Shown piece after piece: positions 44,000-53,555 of a DNA stretch of 64,000 bases. The notes beneath the pieces are model-generated. The model did no database searches. It was not told the origin of the DNA and saw nothing but the letters and a program-made list of their open reading frames with translations. Source of the DNA: JBDWFY01 sp039976075 (GTDB taxonomy: Bacteria > Pseudomonadota > Alphaproteobacteria > Rhizobiales > Stappiaceae); NCBI GenBank assembly GCA_039976075.1, contig JBDWFY010000001.1, forward strand, positions 806,001-870,000, written 5' to 3'. Position 1 is the stretch's first letter. Every line of letters starts with the position of its first letter. The position numbers were made by a program, and so were the translations under genes.

Positions 44000-45584
44000 T
44001 ATTTTTCAGGAGTTTGTAATTCACGGAATCGGTCAAAGCCTGGAAAGAAGCGTCAACGATATTGGGTGAAACCCCAACCGTAAACCAGCGTTCGCCCGTG
44101 AGTGTACTCATGCTCTCGATCAAAACGCGCGTGATTGCTTCCGTGCCGCCGTTCAGGATCCTGACTTTGAAGTCGGCCAGCACTAGATCCTTCATATAAT
44201 CCTGATAGCGACCCAGATCTTTCCGCAATGCGATATCAAGGGCGTTGATCGGTCCATTGCCTTCAGCAACTGACATCCGAATTTTGCCGTCGACTGAAAC
44301 CTTAACCACCGCCTCCGATACAGTCGTTAACTCTCCAATGGCGTTATGCCGCCGCTCCACCATCACCCGAAAGCTCTTCACATCAAAATAGCTGGGCACA
44401 CCACCCAGTATCCGCCTGGCCAAAAGGTAGAACGACGCGTCCGCCGCTTCGTATGCATAGCCGGTCGCTTCACGTTCCTTGACTTCCCGTAGCAAGTGAT
44501 CAAGGCGCGGATCGGATTTTTCTACATCGACACCAAGCCGGTTCAATTCGCCAAGGAGATTTGATTTTCCTGCCTGATCGGACACAAGAACGCGGCGGCG
44601 ATTGCCAATTTTTTCCGGCGCAATATGCTCGTATGTTTTGGGGTCCTTGAGAATTGCGGAGGCGTGGATGCCCGCTTTCGTCGCAAAAGCCGACTCCCCG
44701 ACATAGGGCGCGTGTCTATCAGGTGCTCGGTTAAGCAATTCATCGAACGTTCGAGACACGTGCGTCAGGGAGTGCAACCCCTCCTCCGAAACGCCCAGCT
44801 CAAACTGCTCCGCATAATCCGGCTTCAACAGCAAGGTTGGTACAAGCGTGACTAGATTGGCATTTCCGCATCGCTCGCCGATACCGTTTAGCGTACCCTG
44901 GATCTGGCGAGCGCCGCTACGCACGGCGGCCAGCGAATTGGAAACCGCCTGCCCGGTATCGTCGTGCGCGTGGATGCCAAGGTTTTCTCCCGGCACCACC
45001 CGTACGACATCGGCGACTATCCGTTCAACTTCCTCCGGCAGTGTGCCGCCATTAGTATCGCAAAGTACAACCCATCGGGCCCCAGCCTCATAGGCTGTAC
45101 GTGCACAGGCAAGCGCATAGTCCGGGTTGGCTTTATAACCGTCGAAGAAGTGTTCGCAATCAACCATCGCGATCTTGTCGACTTCCAGTGTGGCCTTTAC
45201 AGAATCGGCAATAGTATCAAGGTTTTCCCGATTACTGATGCCAAGGGCAACATCCACATGATAGTCCCACGTTTTGGCTACGTAACAGATTGCATCCGAC
45301 TTGGCTTTCAACAAATCCTGCAATCCAGGATCATTGGCACTGGAGCGCCCTGCCCGCTTGGTCATGCCAAAAGCGGTAAAGCAGGCGTGTTTCGTTCTTT
45401 TCTTGCTGAAAAATTCCGTGTCGGTGACATTGGCCCCAGGATACCCTCCTTCAACGTAATCAATACCGAGGACATCAAGCATTTCCGCAATGGCGATTTT
45501 ATCTTCGAGGGAAAAATCGATTCCATTGGTCTGAGCGCCGTCTCGCAGCGTTGTATCGAACAGATAGAGACGTTCCTTTGTCAT
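43983..45584 (-). CDS. cimA: (R)-citramalate synthase
   Basis: A 533-residue enzyme of the LeuA/HMG-CoA-lyase-like family that condenses pyruvate with acetyl-CoA, opening a threonine-independent route to 2-oxobutanoate and isoleucine. The catalytic start YLFDTTLRDGAQ, the metal-binding GIHAHDDTG and a C-terminal LeuA dimer/allosteric domain (about 395-525) are present. The divergent CimA type is favoured over 2-isopropylmalate synthase because of the N-terminal pattern DTTLRDGAQTNGIDFS. Start at 45584 has AAGGCGGA upstream. A 15-bp palindrome lies ahead. Confidence 0.9.
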   Translation of the reverse strand: MTKERLYLFDTTLRDGAQTNGIDFSLEDKIAIAEMLDVLGIDYVEGGYPGANVTDTEFFSKKRTKHACFTAFGMTKRAGRSSANDPGLQDLLKAKSDAICYVAKTWDYHVDVALGISNRENLDTIADSVKATLEVDKIAMVDCEHFFDGYKANPDYALACARTAYEAGARWVVLCDTNGGTLPEEVERIVADVVRVVPGENLGIHAHDDTGQAVSNSLAAVRSGARQIQGTLNGIGERCGNANLVTLVPTLLLKPDYAEQFELGVSEEGLHSLTHVSRTFDELLNRAPDRHAPYVGESAFATKAGIHASAILKDPKTYEHIAPEKIGNRRRVLVSDQAGKSNLLGELNRLGVDVEKSDPRLDHLLREVKEREATGYAYEAADASFYLLARRILGGVPSYFDVKSFRVMVERRHNAIGELTTVSEAVVKVSVDGKIRMSVAEGNGPINALDIALRKDLGRYQDYMKDLVLADFKVRILNGGTEAITRVLIESMSTLTGERWFTVGVSPNIVDASFQALTDSVNYKLLKNNAPAS

Positions 45585-45620
45585 TTCATCCGCCTTGTGG
45601 TGGCTTGTTTTTCGAAACAA

Positions 45621-45635
45621 TTCCGGTGACCGGAA
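45621..45635. promoter_or_regulatory. 15-bp palindrome upstream of cimA
   Basis: TTCCGGT-G-ACCGGAA, 37 bases before the cimA start in the short gap after cysS. A half-site (TTCCGGT) follows at about 45641. It may be an operator; no regulator is identified. Confidence 0.4.
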
Positions 45636-45676
45636 TCCGCTTCCGGTACATTAAGGAGCTATCAGTTGCAGCCCGG

Positions 45677-47050
45677 TCATTTCAAAGACCAGCTCGTTTC
45701 AAGCGCACCCGTTTCCTCGTTTTTGGAGTCCATCAGGACAACACCCTTGGCAACCAACTCGTCTCGAATGCGGTCAGAAGTCGCAAAATCCTTTGCGTTG
45801 CGCGCTTCGATACGTGCAGCAATCAATTTTTCAATTTCCTGATCATCGGCAGCAAACCCTTCCGGCCTCCATGCGAACCAGTCCTCTGAAGATTGTTCGA
45901 GCAAACCTAAGAGACGTGCGCTGGCCTTGAGTTCACCCATCGCTTTCTGATCTCCCTTGGCGGCATCTGCACGTAACTGATGCAACGCGGCCATCGCCTG
46001 CGGGGTGTTGAGATCGTCCGTCAGCGCAGTCAACACGCTGTCGCTCACCGCGGCATCTTCTGGCGCATTCTCAGTTAGTCGATACCAGGTATCCAGAAGG
46101 CTCTTTGCTTCCCCAAGCCCGTTCATTGTGAAGTCGATGGGTTGCCGATAATGGGTAGTCAGAAGTGCAAGCCTTATTGCCTCGCCCGGCCACTTACCCA
46201 ACAGGTCTTTGACCGTGATGAAGTTGCCCTGGGATTTGGCCATCTTTTCTCCTTCGACCTGCAAAAAACCGTTATGCATCCATATGTTGGCCATACGCTC
46301 CGTTGCATGGGCACCGCAGGACTGCGCGATTTCGTTCTCATGGTGGGGAAACACAAGATCTATTCCGCCGCCATGAATGTCGAACACTGTTCCCAGGTGC
46401 TTCTCCGCCATGGCCGAGCATTCAACATGCCAACCGGGACGGCCGGCGCCCCAAGGACTATCCCATGCAGGCTCGCCCTCTTTGGAGGGTTTCCAAAGCA
46501 CGAAGTCCATCGGATCTTTTTTATAAGGGGCAACGTCGATGCGTGCACCGGCTCTCATGTCCTCGACAGACCGTCTCGAAAGTTGCCCGTACTCCGACAT
46601 GGAAGGGACGTGAAAGAGAACATGTCCCTCTGCTTCATACGCATGTCCGCGTTGAATCAGCGCACCGATAATAGTGTGCATTTCAGCGATATGATCGGTG
46701 GCACGGGGCTCCACCGTTGGCGGCAATGCACGTAAAGCACTCATATCGGAATGATATTGCGCAGCCGTTTTTTCCGTCAGCTCGCGAATATCGATCCCTT
46801 CTTCCGCAGCGCGTGCGTTTATTTTGTCGTCAACATCGGTGATGTTGCGTGCATAGGTGACGTGTTCGGCACCGAAGAGATGTCGTAACAAGCGGAACAG
46901 CACATCAAAAACCACCACCGGTCGGGCATTGCCGATATGAGCGAGGTCATACACGGTGGGACCGCAGACATACATGCGGATATTGTTCGCATCGATCGGA
47001 TCGAACGCGTCCTTCTGCCGTGTCAACGTATTATAGAGTTTAAATTCCAT
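45677..47050 (-). CDS. cysS: Cysteinyl-tRNA synthetase
   Basis: A 457-residue class I aminoacyl-tRNA synthetase. It has the zinc-site cysteine in CGPTVYD, the HIGH motif as AHIGNAR, and the KMSKS motif as KMAKSQGN. The start ATG at 47050 (MEFKLYNTL) is where family similarity begins and has GGGGA nearby; the frame extends to 47089. It precedes cimA on the same strand with 92 bases between. Confidence 0.96.
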   Translation of the reverse strand: MEFKLYNTLTRQKDAFDPIDANNIRMYVCGPTVYDLAHIGNARPVVVFDVLFRLLRHLFGAEHVTYARNITDVDDKINARAAEEGIDIRELTEKTAAQYHSDMSALRALPPTVEPRATDHIAEMHTIIGALIQRGHAYEAEGHVLFHVPSMSEYGQLSRRSVEDMRAGARIDVAPYKKDPMDFVLWKPSKEGEPAWDSPWGAGRPGWHVECSAMAEKHLGTVFDIHGGGIDLVFPHHENEIAQSCGAHATERMANIWMHNGFLQVEGEKMAKSQGNFITVKDLLGKWPGEAIRLALLTTHYRQPIDFTMNGLGEAKSLLDTWYRLTENAPEDAAVSDSVLTALTDDLNTPQAMAALHQLRADAAKGDQKAMGELKASARLLGLLEQSSEDWFAWRPEGFAADDQEIEKLIAARIEARNAKDFATSDRIRDELVAKGVVLMDSKNEETGALETSWSLK

Positions 47051-47423
47051 GTCATCCCCATACCGCAGCGCTGGGCGGGCGTTCGACAACCGATTTTGGG
47101 TATGAAGGAACGGCCACAGCCAGCGATGTCGCTAGCTGCAAATAATTTTCGCAATAATGTCGATTGCTCGTGTGACCATAACGATTGGATCTAGGCCAAT
47201 TCTCTCTCAAAGGTCAAGCTATTTGGTCACAGCGCGGCAAAATACGACCAAACAACGGTCCTATTGAAGCGGCAGCACGGCAATAGACTGTCAAACTATC
47301 GAGAATCCCATAAGGTAAGTTGAGCGTTCAGAGCCCGAAAAAATGCAGACAATTTGTGTCATCATAGATTGATTTGCGAAGTGCGCGGACGGGATCCGCA
47401 TTCGGATAGAAAGGGATTTTAAA
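47051..47423. other. Divergent intergenic region
   Basis: About 370 bp between cysS (minus) and the large L,D-transpeptidase (plus). It includes TTTGGTC (47222-47228) and GACCAAA (47246-47252), an inverted repeat with 17 bases between, possibly a regulator site. No gene is supported. Confidence 0.35.
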
Positions 47424-49118
47424 ATGGTGGTTGAGTCTGTTTTCGGTTTAAAGGACCATCTAACTCGATTTATCGTCGCATCGGTTATCTGTCTTTTTTC
47501 CGGCGCTGTGCTGGCACAGGCTACAGATGAAAGTACAGAAGAAAACACTGAACAGATTGTCTATGAGGCTCCCGCACCGGCGACACCATTAGCAGAGGCC
47601 ATTCAAACCCGCCTCAATGAAGATGACGGCTCGACCCTGGGTGATGGCGCCGACAGCCGTGCATTGGCAATTTACACGTTTTACGAAGACTATGCGTATC
47701 AGCCGATATGGGTGGATGACGCGGGCCCCAATGACAACGCCGCTGCTCTTATCGATGCTCTGCGCAGAGCTGGTGAGGACGCGCTTCATCCGGCAGACTA
47801 TCAGCCCGAATTGCTGGCAGATATGGCCAATACTGCAACGACGTTGCCGGAATTCGCCGAAGTTGAAATCAGTCTGTCAAAGGTCTTCGTTGATTATGCA
47901 ACGCATCTGGCTGCGGGACGCGTCGAGCCAAATAAATTCAATCGGGAGATCAACCTGTTTCCCGGCGCACCAGACCCGGCCGACATTCTGACCGGCATCG
48001 CTGATACTGAGGATTTCACAGATTATATTCTGGCGCTGGCGCCCAATACGCCAAATTATGATCGACTTAAACGGGCACTTGCCGTTTACCGACAAAAAGC
48101 CGAAGACGGGGGTTGGCCACTGGTCCCTGAAGGAGAAGTACTCAAACCCGGCATGGATGATCCCCGTGTGCCGATATTGAGGACGCGAATGGTGGCTCAG
48201 GATCTCTACCAGGGCGATGGCGAGAATGACCGTACACTCTACGAGGGCGACATTGTCGACGCTATCAAGCGCTTTCAGGAGCGTCATGGTCTGGAGGTAG
48301 ATGGTGTTATTGGCAAAAACACCCTTGCACAAATCAATGTCCCGATCGAACAGCGCATCCAGCAAATGGAACTCAACATGGAGCGCCGCCGATGGATGAA
48401 GGATGACCTGGGCTACAAATATGTTTTTGCCAACCTTGCAGATCAGGCAATCAAGGTGGTCAAAGGAACCAAAACCATTCACTGGGCCCGGATTGTCGTT
48501 GGAAAGCCGTATCACAGGACGCCGGTATTCTCTGAAAACATGACCTATGCCGTGGTCAATCCCTATTGGAATGTGCCTCGGTCAATTTCCGTCAACGAGT
48601 ATCTGCCCAAACTCAGAAAAAATCCCGGAGCGCTCAGAGCGCAAAATATCCGCGTGCTGTCGGGTAAGAACGAGTTCGATCCCACTTCGGTGCCCTGGGG
48701 CAATTACTCCAAATCCAATTTCCCATTCCGGCTGCGTCAGGACCCCGGGAAAGGCAATGCGCTGGGACGTATCAAATTCATGTTTCCCAACAAATTCAAT
48801 GTCTACATCCACGACACGCCATCCAAAAGCCTGTTTACGCGAGCCAGCCGTGCCTTCTCGCACGGATGCATGCGAGTCCAGGACCCGATCGCGCTTGGTG
48901 CGGTTCTACTGGCCGATGAGGGATGGGATCAGGCAAGTTTGGACGGGCTCGTCGCCAATGGAAAGAAGCGGGTTATCAAGTTGAAGGAACCTGTTCCTGT
49001 TCACGTGACATATCTTACTGCCTGGGCCAACAAGGATGGCTCCATTCATTTCCGGCGCGATGTTTATGATCGGGATACCCAGCTCTCCAAAGCTTTGACC
49101 CGTGTCCAGACTAACTGA
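47424..49118 (+). CDS. Large L,D-transpeptidase (YcbB/LdtD type)
   Basis: A 564-residue periplasmic enzyme that forms 3-3 cross-links in peptidoglycan. A signal peptide (about 1-33) is followed by a scaffold domain (about 50-230), a peptidoglycan-binding domain (about 245-310; IKRFQERHGLEVDGVIGKNT), and a YkuD catalytic domain (about 335-515) with S479-H480-G481-C482-M-R-V. The long loop between PYWNVPRSISVNEYLP and the catalytic cysteine is typical of YcbB. It is a second L,D-transpeptidase in the window and of a different architecture from the one at 20977. Confidence 0.94.
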   Translation: MVVESVFGLKDHLTRFIVASVICLFSGAVLAQATDESTEENTEQIVYEAPAPATPLAEAIQTRLNEDDGSTLGDGADSRALAIYTFYEDYAYQPIWVDDAGPNDNAAALIDALRRAGEDALHPADYQPELLADMANTATTLPEFAEVEISLSKVFVDYATHLAAGRVEPNKFNREINLFPGAPDPADILTGIADTEDFTDYILALAPNTPNYDRLKRALAVYRQKAEDGGWPLVPEGEVLKPGMDDPRVPILRTRMVAQDLYQGDGENDRTLYEGDIVDAIKRFQERHGLEVDGVIGKNTLAQINVPIEQRIQQMELNMERRRWMKDDLGYKYVFANLADQAIKVVKGTKTIHWARIVVGKPYHRTPVFSENMTYAVVNPYWNVPRSISVNEYLPKLRKNPGALRAQNIRVLSGKNEFDPTSVPWGNYSKSNFPFRLRQDPGKGNALGRIKFMFPNKFNVYIHDTPSKSLFTRASRAFSHGCMRVQDPIALGAVLLADEGWDQASLDGLVANGKKRVIKLKEPVPVHVTYLTAWANKDGSIHFRRDVYDRDTQLSKALTRVQTN

Positions 49119-49252
49119 TTGCCGAGCAAAAGGACGTTAACCAAATCGATTAATGACGATGAATGGTAGCTGAACGCGCTTATCAGAGTGGGTTCAGCGA
49201 GGGACTTCTATAGTGGCTTCAACAACAGACATTCAGTTTCGGAGTAAGTCAC

Positions 49253-49420
49253 ATGTTCAAGAAGCTTCTGGGCGCCACATTGTTCGCAATCATTCTATCG
49301 CTGCCGGTCCTGGGCATTGCCGCAGTGAAAGAGAGTAAATTTACGTCGTTCAGTGTCAGCAGCAGCGGCATCTGCTCCGGTTCAAACGCACACTGCTACC
49401 ATGTTTTCAGAGGCCGGTAA
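49253..49420 (+). CDS. Small secreted protein, 55 aa
   Basis: A short gene with GGAG eight bases before the ATG. The product has a clear signal peptide (MFKKLLGATLFAIILSLPVLGIA) giving a mature peptide of about 30 residues that is serine-rich and has two cysteines (C41 and C48) near the end. No family is recognised. It ends 15 bases before the convergent CreA-family gene. Confidence 0.6.
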   Translation: MFKKLLGATLFAIILSLPVLGIAAVKESKFTSFSVSSSGICSGSNAHCYHVFRGR

Positions 49421-49435
49421 GAGGCGCTGGGATTG

Positions 49436-49957
49436 CTACTTGTCCAGCCATTCTGAACAGCGTGCAGCGTCTTCGGAGCCCCAGGGCATTATCGGCACCG
49501 TCGACGTGGAGTTTTTGGGCGATCCTTCAATCAACTTGTCGGAATATACCAGATAGACAAGTACATTCCGTTTTTCATCGCAGCCGCGAACAATCCGCAT
49601 TTTCTTGAAAAGCAACGACCGCCGGGAGCGAAACATTTCCTCTCCCTGTTCAAACTTCTCTTTAAAGGTTACCGGCCCAACCTGCCTGCAGGCCAGTGAC
49701 ACATCCGACACTTCTTCTGCAACACCGATCCAGCCGGAGAATCCACCCTTTTCCGGTACAGTAAAATGACACGCAACACCCTCAATAAGAGGGTCGTCGA
49801 TCGCATATGTCGCGAGTTTGTGGTCGGGGGTAAGAAATTTCCAGACCGTAGACTTCTTAAAAATAAGATCCGGATCGTCTGCCGCCAAGGAAGGCGCCGT
49901 CAATGTCATCAGAGAAATCAACGCCGCCAATACACTTTTCTTCATGAAGGTCTCCAT
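49436..49957 (-). CDS. CreA-family secreted protein
   Basis: A 173-residue protein with a signal peptide (about 1-26) and a mature part matching the CreA family (FKKSTVWKFLTPDHKLA, DDPLIEGVACHFT, GGFSGWIGVAEEVSDVSLACRQVGP). The two early cysteines and two later ones could form disulfides. The function of CreA is unknown. I chose the ATG at 49957 because AGGAGG lies five bases upstream; an ATG four codons later with GGAG is also possible. Confidence 0.85.
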   Translation of the reverse strand: METFMKKSVLAALISLMTLTAPSLAADDPDLIFKKSTVWKFLTPDHKLATYAIDDPLIEGVACHFTVPEKGGFSGWIGVAEEVSDVSLACRQVGPVTFKEKFEQGEEMFRSRRSLLFKKMRIVRGCDEKRNVLVYLVYSDKLIEGSPKNSTSTVPIMPWGSEDAARCSEWLDK

Positions 49958-50140
49958 CAGTTCCTCCTCCATGTAGGCAGACCGGCACCGCTTTGCGAGA
50001 CCTCTACCGGACAGAATTCACGTCGGCAATTCGGCCCGCACGGAAATTGGATAATTGCTGTTCAGGAAATTGGGATTGCATCTCGAAATACTGTCATCAG
50101 TGAAAAGATCGCGTCTTCCCACGACAACATCATTCGCAGA

Positions 50141-50581
50141 TCATTCTGACGCGGTACGCACCACCATCACCGATTGGGGAGCGTGGCGCACCACCCTCGC
50201 AGCATTTGGACCCAGCAGATAGTCCCGCAGTTTAGGTCGATGCGAACCAACAACAATGATGTCTGCCGAAACATTTTCCGCAGCTTCAAGAATTTCCTCA
50301 TAGATATTGCCATGAGCAACAACATGCTGGACTTCCACATCATCCGGTATGTATTTGGCTGAAAACGCGTGGAGTTGTTTCGTTGCCTCTTCAACCGCTT
50401 TTTTCTCATGATCTTTGGGGAAAAACGATCCTACAACGCCCACGCCGTATTCCGGCACAACACACAGGACGTGTAGTGTGTCGCCTTTCTCGATCAGCTC
50501 CAGCGCTCCATTAACCACTGAGACGGAGGATTCGGGATCCCCAAGATCAATTGTCGCCAGCACTCTTTTGAACATGTTCAT
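50141..50581 (-). CDS. Universal stress protein (UspA family)
   Basis: A 146-residue single Usp domain starting FKRVLATIDLGDP. The ATP-binding motif G-x2-G-x9-G-(S/T) is imperfect: the text reads GSHRPKLRDYLLGPNAA, so nucleotide binding is doubtful. The ATG lies one base after the TRAP permease stop codon with GGAG inside that gene, so the two are coupled. Usp proteins encoded with TRAP transporters, such as TeaD with TeaABC, are known to modulate transport; a like role is inferred. Confidence 0.92.
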   Translation of the reverse strand: MNMFKRVLATIDLGDPESSVSVVNGALELIEKGDTLHVLCVVPEYGVGVVGSFFPKDHEKKAVEEATKQLHAFSAKYIPDDVEVQHVVAHGNIYEEILEAAENVSADIIVVGSHRPKLRDYLLGPNAARVVRHAPQSVMVVRTASE

Positions 50582-50582
50582 T

Positions 50583-53405
50583 TTAGCTCTCCTGCGCAGC
50601 AGTAGCTGGCACTGACGTTTCCCTTCTCCTGCGTTGCAGGAGATAGACAAGACCCAGCAGCAGCAACGCCGGAATATACAACAATTGCTTGGGCAACTGA
50701 TCTGCCGGAACCAGAACGGTCGATATGACCTGATCGAAATCGAACCCGGCTTTTTCGGCTTTGGAATCGAACGTCGCATTGTCGACAATCATCTTGCCGT
50801 CATCCTCGAGCAATTCCAGGCCGTAGGCTTCCAGGCGTTCCTCGCCGGTTGCCTCATCGCCAACATCGATGACCATCGTGAGTGTCACGGGATCGCCAAC
50901 TTCATCCAACCCGTCGACAATAGCCCGCATCTGACTGCCTGCCGGAACAGAACCGATTGCCTCGACAATCTGCTTGGGGTCGGTTTCGGTATAAGGTGGC
51001 GAAACCATATCCATCCAGAATCCGGGTCTGAAAAGAGTGAATGCAACCAGAATGAGCGCGATGGATTCCCATATGCGGGATTTCGCCATAAAGTAGCCCT
51101 GCGATCCGGCGGTAAATATCAGCATGGCCGCCGTGGCGACGATGAATACGAATATTCCCTGCATCCAGGTGACATCGATCAACAGGATGTCAGTATTGAA
51201 GATAAACAGGAACGGCAGCAACGCGGTGCGTAGCGAATAGAAGAATGCCACGAATCCGGTCCGGATCGGATCACCTCCGGACACCGCCGCCGCCGCAAAG
51301 GACGCCAACCCAACCGGCGGAGTCACATCCGCCATGATCCCAAAGTAAAATACAAACAGATGCACGGCGATGAGCGGCACAATAAGGCCGTTTTGCTGCC
51401 CAAGCGCAACGATCACAGGAGCCAGCAGTGAAGAAACCACGATATAGTTTGCCGTCGTGGGCAGCCCCATTCCAAGGATGAGACTGAGAATGGCTGTGAA
51501 GATCAGGATCAGCATGATCTGACCTTGCGACAAAAATTCAACAAGCGCAGCAAGAACGGCACCAACCCCGGTCTGAGAGACAGCGCCAACAATGATTCCG
51601 GCGGCAGCTGTCGCGATACCGATGCCGATCATGTTTCGAGCCCCGGTTATCAATCCGTCAATGAGCTCATTAAATCCCCGACCCCAGGCACCTTGTGCTC
51701 CATCTGCACGGAACATCGAGAACAGGGGACGCTGTGTCATCAGGATGAAAATCATCAGCAACGTGGCCCAGAAAGCCGACAGAGACGGTGATAAACGCAC
51801 CACCATCAGGCACCAGATCAGCACGCCAACCGGCAGCAGAAAGTGCAGTCCGGATTTGATGGTTGGCCCCGGAGCAGGCAGTCTGACCACCGGTTCATCG
51901 GGATCGTCCAGTTCCAGTTCCGGATAGGCTGAGCAGAATTTCACCAAAAACACATACGCTGCAACAAGACCAGCTGCCAGTATCCAGGGGCTTGATGCTC
52001 CGCCGTAGACGCCGATCAAGTTAACCGAATAGAAGACACCAAAAGCAGCAATAACGACCACACCGAGCACCATGGCACCGGTGGAAAAATATTTCATCGC
52101 TGCATCTTCACCGCGGGTGCGAATAAAGTTCAGAGCGGCAACCACGGCGACCAGGGCAATCACAACGGCCAACAGTTTCGTTGTGTCTGTACTTAGCGCC
52201 TGAAAGGCCTGGAACAGATAATAAGTTGCACTTGCCAGCGCCAGAACGACAGCCATTGTCACACCAAAGGAAATCAGTGCCCATTTAGCCGGCTTGGGTT
52301 CGGTTGCTCTGGGCAGGCCATCCATACCTTGTTTGGCAGCCTCCAAATGCACGATGTAGACAAGCGCAATATAAGAAATCACCGCAGGCACGAAGGCATG
52401 CTTGACGACTTCAAAGTAGGAAATCCCAATATATTCGACCATCAGGAACGCTGCGGCGCCCATGACGGGTGGCATTATCTGGCCGTTCACGGATGACGCA
52501 ACCTCGACGGCTCCCGCTTTTTCAGCGTTGAAACCAACTCTACGCATCATGGGAATAGTGAACGTCCCGGTCGTCACAACATTCGCGATTGATGAACCGG
52601 AGATAAGGCCGGTCATACCCGATGCGACAACTGCCGCTTTCGCCGGACCACCGCTGAAGTGCCCCATCAACGAGAATGCAACCTTGATAAAGTAATTGCC
52701 GGCACCAGCCTTGTCCAACAGGGCACCGAAGAGAACAAAGAGAAACACCAGATCGGTCGAAACACCAAGGGCGATACCAAAAACGCCTTCTGTTGAAAGC
52801 CACTGGTGATCAGCAACAGCGCCAAAACTCGCGCCCTTCCACGCCAGGAAGCCCGGCGCATACGGCCCTAAGAATGTGTATCCAAGAAACACAATGGCCA
52901 CCACCATAAGAGGTGGACCAAGTGCACGGCGCGTTGCTTCGAGCAGGAAGATAATTCCCGCGACCGCAACAAGAATATCGAACGTGTTCGGATTGGCTGG
53001 TCGGTCGGAAAGCTGCGAGCCGGTTATGCTTTTAATGAGGTCCGTGTCGAAGATGAACAAATACAGGGCACAGAGAGAGCCAAGAATCGCAAACGCCCAA
53101 TCAAGCCCCGGAATTCGATCGCGCGGCGATGACTTCCCCGCTGGAAACACCAGGTAAGCAAGAAAAAGGGCAAAGGCCAGATGAATCGGCCGCGCTTCCC
53201 GACTTGAAAAAACACCAAAACCCAATGTGTAGGGAAGCGGAGAGGCTATCCATAATTGGAACAAAGACCACGCCAATGCCGTTCCGGCGATCAGCAGCGC
53301 TATATTCTGATTGGAGGGATTACGCCCACCTGTGTCCGATGACGCGACTAGATCGTCAAGCTCCGTATCACTGAGCTTGGCGCCTGATGGCTCCGCATTC
53401 GTCAT
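50583..53405 (-). CDS. TAXI-TRAP transporter fused permease
   Basis: A 940-residue membrane protein joining the small DctQ-like and large DctM-like subunits, as is usual for TAXI-type TRAP systems. The DctM part (about 140-700) includes GLISGSSIANVVTTGTFTIPMM, and later GMGLPTTANYIV and GIMADVTPPVGLA. The C-terminal 200 residues look like the DUF3394 extension that often follows. It imports an unidentified organic acid or related solute using an ion gradient. GGAGG precedes the ATG. It lies between the binding protein and uspA genes. Confidence 0.94.
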   Translation of the reverse strand: MTNAEPSGAKLSDTELDDLVASSDTGGRNPSNQNIALLIAGTALAWSLFQLWIASPLPYTLGFGVFSSREARPIHLAFALFLAYLVFPAGKSSPRDRIPGLDWAFAILGSLCALYLFIFDTDLIKSITGSQLSDRPANPNTFDILVAVAGIIFLLEATRRALGPPLMVVAIVFLGYTFLGPYAPGFLAWKGASFGAVADHQWLSTEGVFGIALGVSTDLVFLFVLFGALLDKAGAGNYFIKVAFSLMGHFSGGPAKAAVVASGMTGLISGSSIANVVTTGTFTIPMMRRVGFNAEKAGAVEVASSVNGQIMPPVMGAAAFLMVEYIGISYFEVVKHAFVPAVISYIALVYIVHLEAAKQGMDGLPRATEPKPAKWALISFGVTMAVVLALASATYYLFQAFQALSTDTTKLLAVVIALVAVVAALNFIRTRGEDAAMKYFSTGAMVLGVVVIAAFGVFYSVNLIGVYGGASSPWILAAGLVAAYVFLVKFCSAYPELELDDPDEPVVRLPAPGPTIKSGLHFLLPVGVLIWCLMVVRLSPSLSAFWATLLMIFILMTQRPLFSMFRADGAQGAWGRGFNELIDGLITGARNMIGIGIATAAAGIIVGAVSQTGVGAVLAALVEFLSQGQIMLILIFTAILSLILGMGLPTTANYIVVSSLLAPVIVALGQQNGLIVPLIAVHLFVFYFGIMADVTPPVGLASFAAAAVSGGDPIRTGFVAFFYSLRTALLPFLFIFNTDILLIDVTWMQGIFVFIVATAAMLIFTAGSQGYFMAKSRIWESIALILVAFTLFRPGFWMDMVSPPYTETDPKQIVEAIGSVPAGSQMRAIVDGLDEVGDPVTLTMVIDVGDEATGEERLEAYGLELLEDDGKMIVDNATFDSKAEKAGFDFDQVISTVLVPADQLPKQLLYIPALLLLGLVYLLQRRRRETSVPATAAQES

Positions 53406-53518
53406 AGATCCCCCTCCCGATAGTCATCTTGCAACAGCACTTCAGAGGCGTGCTTCAATAGATTCCATCACCCGACCTGACATGAACCTGATGGCTGAGC
53501 ATATACCCCTTTAGAATT

Positions 53519-53544
53519 GGGTGGCGGAGCTTCCCCCGCCACCC
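53519..53544 (-). terminator. Intercistronic hairpin in the TRAP operon
   Basis: GGGTGGCGG and CCGCCACCC form a nine-pair GC-rich stem just after the binding-protein gene. The minus-strand transcript has no strong T-run after it. It probably acts as a partial terminator or 3'-end stabiliser, giving more binding protein than permease. Confidence 0.6.
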
Positions 53545-53555
53545 AGGTGCTGGAC

